DNA from: Cycloclasticus sp. 46_120_T64
GTDB taxonomy: Bacteria; Pseudomonadota; Gammaproteobacteria; Methylococcales; Cycloclasticaceae
Assembly: GCA_002162695.1 (NCBI GenBank)
Contig: MAAM01000003.1
Coordinates: 1 to 54,973, forward strand
Direction of reading: 5' to 3'
DNA length: 54,973 bases
The translations under genes were made by a program, and so were the position numbers. Positions 38,061 through 47,497 of the stretch are shown here, piece by piece (position 1 is the stretch's first letter; each line of letters starts with the position of its first letter). The notes beneath the pieces were generated by a model. It was not told the origin of the DNA. It saw nothing but the letters and a program-made list of their open reading frames with translations, and searched no databases.

Positions 38061-38927
38061 ATGAATCAGGCGCAAACTGACAAGGCTCCGAATCGTTCTT
38101 GGATAGAACGTTTAGGGCAAGCGTTAATGGGCGAGCCGAAAGGCCGTGAAGACCTGGTTCAATTGATGCGGGATGCTGAGCAAAGGCAATTACTGGGGCC
38201 TGATGCCTTGGCGATGATCGAGGGCGTCCTACAAGTATCAGAGCTGCAAGTACGTGACATCATGATTCCTCGTTCACAAATTGTTTTTATTCCAAAAGAA
38301 GCCGGTTTGCCGGAAATCTATCCGTTAGTGGTCGAGTCAGCGCATTCGCGTTTTCCGGTGCAAGACGAAGAAACCTCGCAGGTGGTTGGTATTCTACTGG
38401 CGAAAGATTTACTCAGTTACGCGGCGTTCGACCAACGCGAGTCGTTTGATCTACGTGACGTGATGAGACCCGCGATTTTTGTGCCCGAAAGCAAGCGTTT
38501 GAATGTGATGCTGCATGAGTTTAGAGCGAATAGACAGCATATGGCGGTGGTCATTGACGAGTATGGCTCGGTGGCGGGTGTGATTACGATCGAAGATGTG
38601 CTTGAACAAATTGTTGGCGAAATTGAAGATGAACATGACTTCGAAGAAGAAGCGTTTATTTTGCAGCGTAGCGAGCACGAATACAATATCAAGGCATTAA
38701 CCGAACTCAGTGACTTTAATGAGCACTTTGCTACCGACTATTGTGACGATGATATCGACACGGTGGCGGGTTTGGTGATTAAAAGCTTTGGGCACGTCCC
38801 CGAACGCGGCGAACGGACCCAAATTGACGGTTTTCTGTTTGAAGTGTTACGTGCAGATCACCGCCGAGTTCACCTATTACGGATGACCGTCGTTGCTGCC
38901 GATCAGCAGCGCCCACAGCCCGAGTAG
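38061..38927 (+). CDS. ybeX: CBS-domain protein YbeX/CorC
   Basis: The protein has 288 residues (E. coli 292). Two CBS domains occupy residues about 70-195 (VRDIMIPRSQIVFIP, then VAVVIDEYGSVAGVITIEDVLEQIVGEIEDEHD-type motifs, seen here as MAVVIDEYGSVAGVITI). A CorC/HlyC C-terminal domain follows at about 205-280. It is linked to magnesium/cobalt resistance and to ribosome integrity in E. coli. It overlaps the lnt reading frame by 35 bases if lnt starts at TTG. Confidence 0.94.
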   Translation: MNQAQTDKAPNRSWIERLGQALMGEPKGREDLVQLMRDAEQRQLLGPDALAMIEGVLQVSELQVRDIMIPRSQIVFIPKEAGLPEIYPLVVESAHSRFPVQDEETSQVVGILLAKDLLSYAAFDQRESFDLRDVMRPAIFVPESKRLNVMLHEFRANRQHMAVVIDEYGSVAGVITIEDVLEQIVGEIEDEHDFEEEAFILQRSEHEYNIKALTELSDFNEHFATDYCDDDIDTVAGLVIKSFGHVPERGERTQIDGFLFEVLRADHRRVHLLRMTVVAADQQRPQPE

Positions 38928-40419
38928 TTTTTTCGTGCGGAACGTGCATATTATTTGCGCGCTTATTGCGGGCGCATTATTGCCACTGGCGTTTGCGCCT
39001 TATCAAATGCCTTATCTGGCGGTACTCTCACCGATGCTTCTGTTATGGAGTATTCGCCGGCTAACGGCGCGCCAAGCAGGTTTTGCCGGGTATGCCTTTG
39101 GCTTGGGGTATTTTGCCCACGGCGTATATTGGGTGTACTTCAGTATTCACCACTTTGCACACGCGCCGTTGTGGTTATCACTGCTGATTATGCTGGGCAT
39201 GGTGGCGATTCTTGCGTGTTATATGGCGGCCCTAGCTTATTTGTTAAACCGTTTTTTCCAAGCCAATCTCGGCTTGCGTTATCTGCTGGCTTTTCCCAGT
39301 TTATGGTTAGGGCTGGAGGTTCTTCGCAGCCTGTTATTTACCGGCTTTCCATGGTTATCACTGGGTTATAGCCAAATCGATACACCCTTGTCGGCGGTTT
39401 CGCCGATTACTGGGGTGTTCGGGATTTCCTACCTACTGGCGTTGATCGCGGGTGCGCTGTATTGTTTGTTGAGCAGAACCGGTCGTGCTTATAAAGTGAC
39501 GGCGGTTGTTGTGTTATTGCTTATTGTTAGTGGCAGTTACCGCGGTCATCAATTCAACTGGAGCGATGACCAAGGCGAGCCGATAAAGGTGGCTTTATTG
39601 CAAGCGAATATCCCGCAGGAAATAAAGTGGCAGCCCTCATTCCGCCAGCGTAGCATCGATATCTACTTACAAATGACCCGCCAGCAACGTGATGCCGATT
39701 TGATTGTCTGGCCGGAAACCGCCGTACCGGTGTTTTATCACCGAGTGGCTGATAGTTTGATGCCGATCTTACGACAAGAAGCCGAACGTTTTCAAAGTGA
39801 TATTGTCTTCGGTGTGCCGGTGATGTCGGGGGAGTCGAGGGCTTATTATAATGCCTTACATAGCGTGGCTTATCGTGATGAGTTCTACTTTAAACGTCAC
39901 TTAGTACCGCTGGGTGAGTATATGCCGTTAAAACCCTTCTCAACGATTATTCTAAATTTTCTGCAAATTCCTATGTCAGACTTTAGCGCAGGGAGCGATC
40001 AGCAGCCGTTGCTTAAAGCTGGAGGTTACCCCTTTGCCTCGTCAATCTGTTATGAGGATGTTTTTCAACAATCGTCGATTGATGGTTTGCCGGAGGCGGC
40101 CTATTTGTTGAATGTGAGTAATGATACTTGGTTCGGTGATACCATCGCGCCGTATCAGCACTTGCAGATGGCCAGAATGCGCGCCTTAGAAAGTGGCCGT
40201 TATATGTTACGCGCGACCAATACCGGTTTAACCGCGATCATTAATCAATATGGTCAGATCACCGCGCAGGCACCAATGTTTAGGCGTGCTACCTTAACAG
40301 GGGAGCTAACCCCTCTAGCAGGCGCAACGCCCTTTGTTAAAACCGGCGGCTACTTGATTTATGTTTTACTGGCTGGCTTGCTGTTACTGTGTTTATTTAA
40401 GCGTGATGCGACTCGCTAA
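38893..40419 (+). CDS. lnt: Apolipoprotein N-acyltransferase
   Basis: The protein has 508 residues and performs the third step of lipoprotein maturation. The N-terminal part has six or so membrane helices. The carbon-nitrogen hydrolase domain is at about 225-475. Its triad sits in WPETAVPVF (Glu), FKRHLVPLGEYMP (Lys) and SICYEDVFQ (Cys). The TTG at 38893 lies in ybeX. A GTG at 38935, just after the ybeX stop, gives RNVHIICALIAGALL as the start and is equally plausible. Confidence 0.94.
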   Translation: MLPISSAHSPSSFFVRNVHIICALIAGALLPLAFAPYQMPYLAVLSPMLLLWSIRRLTARQAGFAGYAFGLGYFAHGVYWVYFSIHHFAHAPLWLSLLIMLGMVAILACYMAALAYLLNRFFQANLGLRYLLAFPSLWLGLEVLRSLLFTGFPWLSLGYSQIDTPLSAVSPITGVFGISYLLALIAGALYCLLSRTGRAYKVTAVVVLLLIVSGSYRGHQFNWSDDQGEPIKVALLQANIPQEIKWQPSFRQRSIDIYLQMTRQQRDADLIVWPETAVPVFYHRVADSLMPILRQEAERFQSDIVFGVPVMSGESRAYYNALHSVAYRDEFYFKRHLVPLGEYMPLKPFSTIILNFLQIPMSDFSAGSDQQPLLKAGGYPFASSICYEDVFQQSSIDGLPEAAYLLNVSNDTWFGDTIAPYQHLQMARMRALESGRYMLRATNTGLTAIINQYGQITAQAPMFRRATLTGELTPLAGATPFVKTGGYLIYVLLAGLLLLCLFKRDATR

Positions 40420-40520
40420 CGGACGGCGCTCGAATGGCATACGGCGCAATATAAACATGGCTAAACGCTCTTCTTAGCCAGAAGGGAGCCGTTTGATGGT
40501 GTTGATTTAATGTGTCGCCG

Positions 40521-40620
40521 TCAGTCAGTCAGGCTCAAATCTGCATCGAGGTCTGGCCAATGCACGCCCTCAGCAAGTCACTGCCAATGCCCCATCTGCT
40601 GTTGAGACGCTTGTGACAAG
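40521..40620 (-). pseudogene. Possible remnant of a DUF2442-type protein
   Basis: On the minus strand the frame reads LAEGVHWPDLDADLSLTD then stop, preceded by an in-frame stop. The HWPDLDxDLS pattern is typical of the C-terminal end of DUF2442 proteins, which often sit in small toxin-antitoxin-like pairs. No start or ribosome site is present. This rests on one short motif, so it may be coincidence. Confidence 0.35.
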
Positions 40621-40665
40621 CGGGGGAACTGTACTGAATCGTACGACTATCTCATCGTTCTACCA

Positions 40666-40811
40666 TTAAATTAGCATCAGTGCCTTTGAGAGTATGAGCC
40701 TGCGGGTATAACTCTGTTCATTCCAAGCCTCCCAAAATGCTTCTCTATTCTCAGCAACGATGGCTGATGTTTGGGTAATTCTTTTGAGGGGAACCGCGTG
40801 GAACTGGCTAA
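40666..40811 (-). pseudogene. Protein-like frame without a start codon
   Basis: An open stretch on the minus strand reads VAENREAFWEAWNEQSYTRR and then LILSKALMLI before a stop at 40666. Its composition looks like real protein, and it runs into the relE 3' end, but there is no start codon. I do not recognise the family. It may be the tail of a lost gene. Confidence 0.25.
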
Positions 40812-40822
40812 AGTTACCGGTT

Positions 40823-41110
40823 TTAAACCGTACGAGTTGCTAACTTTTTATAAATAGCATTTTTATCTCGTTTCCCTACAGCTAAAACATAAACGATGAT
40901 TTCATCGTCCAATACCTCGTATGCTAGCCTATAACCTGCAGTACGTAATTTAATCTTATAAACAGAATCGTAACCCTTTAACTTAGCCGATAATACATGC
41001 GGCTGATCAAGTCGTTCTATCAGTTTATTTTTAAATTGTTTTTTAAGAGGCTCAGCCAGTTTGTCCCACTCTTTCTTAGCGGCGGGCAGGAACTTTAACC
41101 TATAAGTCAT
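40823..41110 (-). CDS. relE: RelE/StbE-type toxin (mRNA interferase family)
   Basis: The protein has 95 residues of RelE/ParE superfamily. It starts YRLKFLPAAKKEWDKL, has the conserved KLKGYDSVYKIKLRTAGYRL core, then VLAVGKRDKNAIYK near the end. The basic KLRTAGYRL and VGKRDKNAIYK segments carry the usual catalytic Arg/Lys positions. It overlaps the antitoxin gene by 11 bases, with the antitoxin first, which is the relBE/stbDE order. Relatives cleave ribosome-bound mRNA. Activity is inferred. Confidence 0.88.
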   Translation of the reverse strand: MTYRLKFLPAAKKEWDKLAEPLKKQFKNKLIERLDQPHVLSAKLKGYDSVYKIKLRTAGYRLAYEVLDDEIIVYVLAVGKRDKNAIYKKLATRTV

Positions 41111-41351
41111 TTATATCAATTTCAATAGCGTTTGATAAATCACCGCGTCTACTGTCAATAATTTGTCCTAACTGATAATCATCTAAAACATCCATCAGCC
41201 ACTCATATGTCTCCGCAGGGACTAAATATGCCGTTGGTTTATTATGATTTAATATCGCAATAGCAGAGCCATCAGCTTCATTTAATAGCGATGTAGGGTT
41301 TTTTTTAAGCTCTGAAATACTTGCGGAATAATCAGCTAATACCTGTCTCAT
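41100..41351 (-). CDS. relB: RelB/StbD (Phd/YefM-like) antitoxin
   Basis: The protein has 83 residues if it starts at the ATG at 41351 (a TTG at 41363 would add four). The N-terminal part VLADYSASISELKKNPTSLL with AIAILNHNKPTAYLVPAETYEWL is the StbD/YafN pattern. The C-terminal tail is acidic and would wrap the toxin. It lies upstream of relE and would repress the pair together with it. Confidence 0.88.
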   Translation of the reverse strand: MRQVLADYSASISELKKNPTSLLNEADGSAIAILNHNKPTAYLVPAETYEWLMDVLDDYQLGQIIDSRRGDLSNAIEIDINDL

Positions 41352-41361
41352 CCTATTCACC

Positions 41362-41380
41362 AATTAAGTGTTTAATTAAG
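41362..41380 (-). promoter_or_regulatory. Possible relB operator: paired AATTAAG repeats
   Basis: Two copies of AATTAAG (41362-41368 and 41374-41380, 12 bases apart) lie immediately upstream of the antitoxin start. Direct repeats at that spacing suit a dimeric antitoxin repressor. This rests on repeat structure and position only. Confidence 0.3.
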
Positions 41381-41493
41381 ACCTTATTTTAGACCTGAAT
41401 AGCTTGAGTTGCTAGAGCTTAATTTGCCGGCATCACGCTACAGTCCGTGTGTTTTTTAAAACTAAGCTCCAGTTAAGCTCATCGTCTTTGTCG

Positions 41494-44022
41494 TTAAATA
41501 AGCAGTTCCACTCGTGGAAACTGGTCTTTTCCTGCGGATACTTTAGGCAGACAAGTGAATAAGCGGTTTTCATTGATTTGATAGCTGGAAATAAAATATG
41601 ACTTAAGCCATTGTTGACGATTGCCTGCCAGCAATAATAACTGTTCGTCTAATAGTGCCGCGAGTTCAGCCGGTTCTGAACTTGCAGGCTGATTTTTTTT
41701 ATTCATTTCAAGCAGTTTTAAGCGATCACTGCCTGTTGCAAAACCACACAGCCGCAGTGTGAGTTGTGGCCTTTTTTGCAGCAGTTGCCCAATGCTGTGT
41801 AGGTATTGGTTTGCAGATTCTGGGCGTTGTAGCTCACCGGCTTGGAATTTAATCGGCTGAAGACTTAGTTTGGTGGCCGCGCCATAAGCGGACTCAGCAG
41901 CCATATAGATTAAGCCATAAGGTTGTAATGCATATTTAAGGTAGCTGGTGACGGTTCCTTGTAAGGCGTTTCCAATCGCCGTATTAATGACGCTGCCAAT
42001 TTCAAAGTCAGGCTGGGCGATATCACCCTTTATTGGGATTTCCAGTTTAATATCGTCATTTTCATCACGTAATAACGATAAGGCCGAGTCTAAGGGCATG
42101 GTGAGTTGTTGGCTTATTTTAGCGGCCTTGTTTTGGTCGGCTGCTTGCATCATCAGCTTATGAATAGCTATGTTAACTTTGCCATTCAAAACATCCTCGT
42201 TAACGACACCGTTTATCTCAGCATTTAACTGACCGCTTTCAATCTCGTAGCCTAGCTCTTGGCGAATGATCGGGGAAAACTCAGGCAGTTCAAATGCGGT
42301 TAGTTTGGCGTTTAATTGAGCATTGGTTTGCTGACTGAATGGCGTTATATCACCGCTCAGTTCGAGCTTAGAGTGTTGGTTAATCGTTGCGTGTAATTTG
42401 AAGGGGGTTGCTATGGTTGTTCTGCGGTTATTAATTTCGCCCATCGTGAGGGATTTAAGCTGAATGCTCTTGTTGATGGAATGACTAATCGTGGCGGAGC
42501 TAAGCTGTATTTGGTTATCACCGGTGACCATGATCTGGCCGACTCGAATGAATGGTTTTTGCTCTTTTTCAGCAATAGCAGCTGGCTTTGCTATGTGGTT
42601 TTCAGCGGTATGGGCTGTTAGGCTGCCAATAAATTCATCGAGTGCGCTAACAGTGCCTTGTTGGTTGATATGGACGTTGCCGGTGATGCCATTAATGGTC
42701 AGTTTCTCAAGTTCAATATCGCTTAGTTTACTGAGCTTTAAGGTATTGAAAGAAACGTTTTTTGCCTGCATTAACGGTTTTTTTGTTGCGGCTTTAGCCA
42801 GCGTTAAACCCTCTAACGTCATGTTAGCCAGTTGAATATTATCCAGTTGCTGAATGGAGAGTGCCTTGAGGGTTAACGTGTTGAGCTGAAGCAGTGTTTG
42901 CTTGCTCGATAAACTTTGGGTGTTTATTGCCTGAGCGCTCAGCTCACCGTTGATGGATAAGTTACTTTTATCAGCATGCTGACTGAGGGAGAACAGACCA
43001 TCCCACGAGACGGTTTTGATGCTTGTTTTAAGCTCAGGGGAGGCGAGGGTGTTTTGGTGTTCATCAAGCGCTAAGCGGCCTTTGAGCGTGAGCGTGTTGA
43101 GCTGTTGGGTTGTTGAGAAATCAACCTCGCCATTCCATGCAAGCTGCTTCTGTGCCAGTTGAATAGCATCGGTTGCTAGTAGTAAGTCGTCTAGCGTTAT
43201 AGAGCCCTGCTGCTGATAGTGAAGCTGGTTATCGTCGAGTGATAGCTCAAATGTAAGCGCTGTTGATAAACGCCCTTTCAGCTGAGTCAGTTTGTTGTCA
43301 GTGTGCGGCTGAAGATGACTTAGGCTTAGTTGCTCAACAATAAGGCGACCCTTAAGATGTGGCCTGTCAGCAAAGGCGAGTAACTCCAGTTCTGCGGAAA
43401 CAGCCGCATCGTCAATATGCATGGCGAAGGAAAAGTTAGCCTGTTGAGTCGGCTGCCAGCTAAATAAACTATTCAGCTTAAGGTCATCAATGCTAATGTT
43501 TGTGGCAAACGCAGGCGTGCTGACGTTGATTTGATTATTTAATAAGGTGATTTTTTCGACGCCAAAGCCCCAAGGGCTAGCTTTGTTATCGCTGTTATCG
43601 GCTGCCGATGCAAGTGGTGGTAATTTAAGCCCAGCAATAAACGGCTGGTTGTCTTGGTTTTTATCAACGCTAATTCGAGCGTTTTGTAAGACAAACGATT
43701 TAACTAAAATCTGTTTGTTGAATAGCGGTAGCCAGTCGAGCTGAATAGACAGTAAGGGAATGTTCAGTTTACTGGCCTTAGCATTGCTAGATTGCAAACC
43801 CTTGATAATCAGCACCCCAGTGAAGGGGTTAAAATCAACGTCGTTTAACCTAACCTGTTGCCCTTCTAAGCTATTGATGCCTTGGCTAATGGCATATTGA
43901 AAGGCGTAGGGTGTTCCCACAAGAATCCCCCCGAAGACTAAGGCGATAATGCTTAAACGACGGAGAGTCGATTTATTCCAGAGTTTTTTTAAGGTTATTT
44001 TTTTCATAGAGTGCGGGCACAT
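41494..44022 (-). CDS. DUF748/AsmA-like envelope protein
   Basis: The protein has 842 residues. One N-terminal membrane anchor (LSIIALVFGGILVGTPYAF) is followed by a large periplasmic part rich in beta-strand repeats of AsmA/DUF748 type, for example VRLNDVDFNPFTGVLIIKGL near residue 40 and PFKLHATINQHSKLELSGDI later. The C-terminal 120 residues, starting near LQPIKFQAGELQRPES, resemble an OmpA-like tail. DUF748 relatives are thought to bridge the inner and outer envelope in lipid handling. The role here is unproven. A second Met codon at 44007 could be the true start. Confidence 0.75.
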   Translation of the reverse strand: MCPHSMKKITLKKLWNKSTLRRLSIIALVFGGILVGTPYAFQYAISQGINSLEGQQVRLNDVDFNPFTGVLIIKGLQSSNAKASKLNIPLLSIQLDWLPLFNKQILVKSFVLQNARISVDKNQDNQPFIAGLKLPPLASAADNSDNKASPWGFGVEKITLLNNQINVSTPAFATNISIDDLKLNSLFSWQPTQQANFSFAMHIDDAAVSAELELLAFADRPHLKGRLIVEQLSLSHLQPHTDNKLTQLKGRLSTALTFELSLDDNQLHYQQQGSITLDDLLLATDAIQLAQKQLAWNGEVDFSTTQQLNTLTLKGRLALDEHQNTLASPELKTSIKTVSWDGLFSLSQHADKSNLSINGELSAQAINTQSLSSKQTLLQLNTLTLKALSIQQLDNIQLANMTLEGLTLAKAATKKPLMQAKNVSFNTLKLSKLSDIELEKLTINGITGNVHINQQGTVSALDEFIGSLTAHTAENHIAKPAAIAEKEQKPFIRVGQIMVTGDNQIQLSSATISHSINKSIQLKSLTMGEINNRRTTIATPFKLHATINQHSKLELSGDITPFSQQTNAQLNAKLTAFELPEFSPIIRQELGYEIESGQLNAEINGVVNEDVLNGKVNIAIHKLMMQAADQNKAAKISQQLTMPLDSALSLLRDENDDIKLEIPIKGDIAQPDFEIGSVINTAIGNALQGTVTSYLKYALQPYGLIYMAAESAYGAATKLSLQPIKFQAGELQRPESANQYLHSIGQLLQKRPQLTLRLCGFATGSDRLKLLEMNKKNQPASSEPAELAALLDEQLLLLAGNRQQWLKSYFISSYQINENRLFTCLPKVSAGKDQFPRVELLI

Positions 44023-44107
44023 CTGTTTGTTTTGGTGGCGACAGGTGGGCGCTAGCCTTTATTTCTTAGCCGGCCGTCCTTGCTGTTTAGAAAGAAATAA
44101 GGGGGCG

Positions 44108-47100
44108 TTATGAACGTTCCCCTTTAGTCATTGTATTCATGGTGGAGGCATTAATTTGTTTTTGTAGTGTATTGAGTTTCTCCAGAAACTGGTTTTTTAG
44201 TGCGAGTAAATCCTTTGCTAATAACTCAGCGTCTGGTTTTTTATTTTCGTTATATAGTTTGATCACACGGTAACCCGTTTTATGGATATTTATATGAGTG
44301 CCTTCTAATGCACGGAATGCAGTTAAATGTTGGTAGTGCTTTTCGCCATAACCACCGTACCACTTTCCTAGCCGACACTCATGATGGTTAGTCAGTTCTT
44401 GGTGTTGTAATCCAAGTTCTTGGCCTTCCAGTAAGTTAAATATCTCTTGGATCCATTGTACGTGCTCCCTTTGCGCCCGAATTAAGTGCAAGTTATTCAT
44501 TTCCCAGTTAGCGTGGCCCCAAATTGACCATGCTTCATCCGGCGTATAGTTTCGCATCCAAGGAGCCAGTTCGCCTGCCGGCATGGGTTTGGCAATCGCG
44601 TAACCTTGAGCAAAATCACAGCCAACTCGCATCAATAAAACACCATGTTCAGTCGTTTCAACACCTTCGGCAATGACCTGGCGATTGAACGCTTCAGCTA
44701 AGCCTATGATGCCCTCGATTAAAGCCAAATCTTCTTTATCATCCAGCATGTCACGGACAAAAGATTGATCAATCTTAATGGTGTGAGCCGGTAAGTGTCT
44801 GAGGTGTGTTAAAGAGGAGTAACCGGTCCCAAAGTCATCAAGGGCGACATTAATGCCCAATGTCTCTTGGCAGTTTATAATGATGTCACTGATGTTCATC
44901 AGGTCTCCCAGCGCACTGCTTTCTAAAATCTCTAATTGTAAGTCCTGAGGGTCAACCTTAGGGTGTCTGCTGATGGCGTCATTGAGTTGATCAAAAAAAG
45001 CGGAAGATTGTAGATGGTGTGAGGCGATATTAATGCTGACTTCAAGTTTAATGCCTCGTTGTTGCCACGTATCGAGTTGCTGCAATGCCTCATTAATCAC
45101 CCAGCCGCCAACTTGAATTTCTAGTTCAGTGCCTTCGATAAGGGGTAAAAAGTCTAACGGTGGAATTAAGCCTTTTTCAGGGTGCAGCCACCTAATCAAT
45201 GCTTCTGCGCCAACGACCTTGCCGGTTCTCATATTTACTTTAGGCTGGTAATACAGCTGAAACTCGTTATTGTTTAATGCCTGGGTGATTTCATCTAATT
45301 GCTGATGTTTTTGAATGGTACGCTGGTCTTCTTCCGGGTTGAAAAAGTGATAACGGTGCTTGCCCGCAAGCTTAGCTTGATACATAGCTTGGTCGGCATG
45401 ACGAAGTAAGGTGTCAATGTCACCCTTATCATAAGGGTATAAAGTCACCCCACTCGATACCGATATCTTATGAGGATAACTATCAATGATATAAGGTTCT
45501 GCTAGTGCATGTTGCAGTCGTTCTAGGGTTTGTTCACATTGTTCGACAGACTCAATATCATTCAGCAATAAGGCAAACTCATCCCCGCCTTGGCGAGAGA
45601 CGGTATCTTCAACTCTGATGTTAGCGGTAATTCGTTTAGCAACCTCGACTAATAAACGGTCACCAATATTATGACCATAATTATCATTTACCGGTTTAAA
45701 GTCATCTAAATCAAGGAAGCAGATGGCAAGCTGATTGCCGGTGTTTTTACTGTGGGCAATAGATTGGTGGAAGCGGTCTGTAAATAAAGCTCGGTTAGGC
45801 AGGTTGGTCAGTGGGTCATAATGAGCCATCAGGTTTAACTGCTCTTGTTGTTTTTTGCTTTTAGTAATGTCGGTGAATATGCCAACATAATTGACCACGT
45901 TATTTTGCTCATCTTTGAGTACCGAAATGGTGAGTAATTCTATGTAGATATCACCGTCTTTTTTACGGTTCCATACTTCACCGCGCCAATGGTCATGTTT
46001 TTTAACGTCTAGCAACATTTCGTCATAAAATGCTTGTGTCTGCTTGCCTGAGCTTAGCATGCGAGGATTTTGCCCCATCAGCTCTTCTCGACTATAACCG
46101 GTAATGTCACAAAAGGCCGGGTTAATATCGACAATATTCATCTCGTCATTGGTAATGAAAATGCCATCATGTGTTTCACTAAATACCCGGGATGAGAGTT
46201 TAAGTTCTACTTCTGATTTTTTCTGCAGAGTGATTTCCTGAACCGTACCACGTAGCATGGTTGGTTTATTGTCTGCATCAAACTCGGCCCTGCCAACGCC
46301 ACGTATCCAGCGTACCTTTCCATTGGTATCGGTAATTCTATATTCAAGATCTAGTTCTGAACCGGCCTCAAGATGCGATTTAAGCACCTTATTTACATGT
46401 GCTCGGTCTTCAGGATAGATGGCATTAATAACATCATCCCAATTCGAATTTTTTTTCGATAAAGTGAAACCAAGTTGTTGATAAACCACATCAGAGTGGC
46501 TGTATTTATCCGTTATGAAGCAGTACTCCCAAGTACCAATACCGCCTGCGATTTGACTCAGTCGTAATTGTTCTTCGCTATGAATGAGCAGTTTGATATT
46601 GTCTTTTAACGCTTTTGTTCGTTTTAAAATAATCTGTTCTAAGCGTTGGTGGCTGTGTCTTTGACGTGACCACAACAACGATGAGGTGGTGGCTAAAATG
46701 ATAAAGAGCAATCCAATCAGCAGGGGGTATAGCAGTGCCGAAAAGTCCCGCCAGCCATCAACGGGGAACGCGTAAAAAGTCCACAGACCATTCGGAACAT
46801 TGAGAGTCAATATCAAAGGGTTTTCAATCAAAGGGGTGTTTGAGCTTGAAATAATATGCACTTCACCTGTATCGGGGTGAATTCGTGATAACTGATAGGC
46901 GATCCCTTCTTCTATAAGCTCGGGTAGTTTTGCTGTTTCTAAAATATCAGGGAAGCGGATGAGGGCACCGGCAAAACCCCAAAACTGCTTTCCTTTCGGG
47001 GTCTTTAAATAAATAGGTAAACGAGCCGCCGCACCAAACCCGCCTTGGACAAGCTTAAAAGGGCCGGCGAGGGTCAGCTTGCCGGTATCCCTAGCAAGAA

Positions 47101-47497
47101 AGGCTTCTTTATTGCGGTCGGGGCTTAATAGCAGGTTATGGCCTATTGCGCCCTCATTTCCTTGCAACGGCACGAGGTGTTTTATAACGCCATTTGGTTG
47201 GAGTTGCAAAGAGGCAATACCGGGGTAAAGAGGGAGCATTTCTGTTGCCAGCTCAGTAAAACCAGCCACACGACCATTTTGTGTTCGTATGAGAGCGGCT
47301 AATGGGTAAGTAGCAGAAAAAGCCTGGTGGAGAGTGTTTCTGATATGGCCGACATAACTACTGGCAATTTTTTGTGTTGAAATGCGTTTTTCTTGGTAGC
47401 TATATTGGTCAAATAAATACACCGCATACAGTGATACGGTCACTGAGATAACAAAGGTAATCTGTACAAACGTCGATTGTTTAAATGAAGTAGTCAC
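44108..47497 (-). CDS. CHASE-PAS-PAS-GGDEF-EAL-CZB membrane sensor for cyclic di-GMP
   Basis: The protein has 1129 residues. A membrane helix at about 9-30, a CHASE periplasmic domain and a second helix near 255-278 come first. Two PAS/PAC modules follow, then GGDEF (RQGGDEF intact, I-site RVED), then EAL (AEALIRW, LDDFGTGYSSL and AEGVE kept). The end is a CZB zinc-binding domain with H1012, C1041, H1068 and H1072, spaced like the zinc ligands of E. coli DgcZ (H22, C52, H79, H83). Zinc would therefore be a likely input. Both enzyme sites look intact. DUF748 lies downstream. Confidence 0.92.
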   Translation of the reverse strand: MTTSFKQSTFVQITFVISVTVSLYAVYLFDQYSYQEKRISTQKIASSYVGHIRNTLHQAFSATYPLAALIRTQNGRVAGFTELATEMLPLYPGIASLQLQPNGVIKHLVPLQGNEGAIGHNLLLSPDRNKEAFLARDTGKLTLAGPFKLVQGGFGAAARLPIYLKTPKGKQFWGFAGALIRFPDILETAKLPELIEEGIAYQLSRIHPDTGEVHIISSSNTPLIENPLILTLNVPNGLWTFYAFPVDGWRDFSALLYPLLIGLLFIILATTSSLLWSRQRHSHQRLEQIILKRTKALKDNIKLLIHSEEQLRLSQIAGGIGTWEYCFITDKYSHSDVVYQQLGFTLSKKNSNWDDVINAIYPEDRAHVNKVLKSHLEAGSELDLEYRITDTNGKVRWIRGVGRAEFDADNKPTMLRGTVQEITLQKKSEVELKLSSRVFSETHDGIFITNDEMNIVDINPAFCDITGYSREELMGQNPRMLSSGKQTQAFYDEMLLDVKKHDHWRGEVWNRKKDGDIYIELLTISVLKDEQNNVVNYVGIFTDITKSKKQQEQLNLMAHYDPLTNLPNRALFTDRFHQSIAHSKNTGNQLAICFLDLDDFKPVNDNYGHNIGDRLLVEVAKRITANIRVEDTVSRQGGDEFALLLNDIESVEQCEQTLERLQHALAEPYIIDSYPHKISVSSGVTLYPYDKGDIDTLLRHADQAMYQAKLAGKHRYHFFNPEEDQRTIQKHQQLDEITQALNNNEFQLYYQPKVNMRTGKVVGAEALIRWLHPEKGLIPPLDFLPLIEGTELEIQVGGWVINEALQQLDTWQQRGIKLEVSINIASHHLQSSAFFDQLNDAISRHPKVDPQDLQLEILESSALGDLMNISDIIINCQETLGINVALDDFGTGYSSLTHLRHLPAHTIKIDQSFVRDMLDDKEDLALIEGIIGLAEAFNRQVIAEGVETTEHGVLLMRVGCDFAQGYAIAKPMPAGELAPWMRNYTPDEAWSIWGHANWEMNNLHLIRAQREHVQWIQEIFNLLEGQELGLQHQELTNHHECRLGKWYGGYGEKHYQHLTAFRALEGTHINIHKTGYRVIKLYNENKKPDAELLAKDLLALKNQFLEKLNTLQKQINASTMNTMTKGERS

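Larger units (their letters stand above)
40420..40822. other. 403-base gap with gene relics between lnt and relE
   Basis: No intact gene is seen. On the minus strand, two stretches read like decayed protein (separate entries). On the plus strand there is only a short hairpin GGCTAA-loop-TTAGCC at 40459-40479 without a T-run. The region and the relBE genes beside it look like an old insertion spot. Confidence 0.4.
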
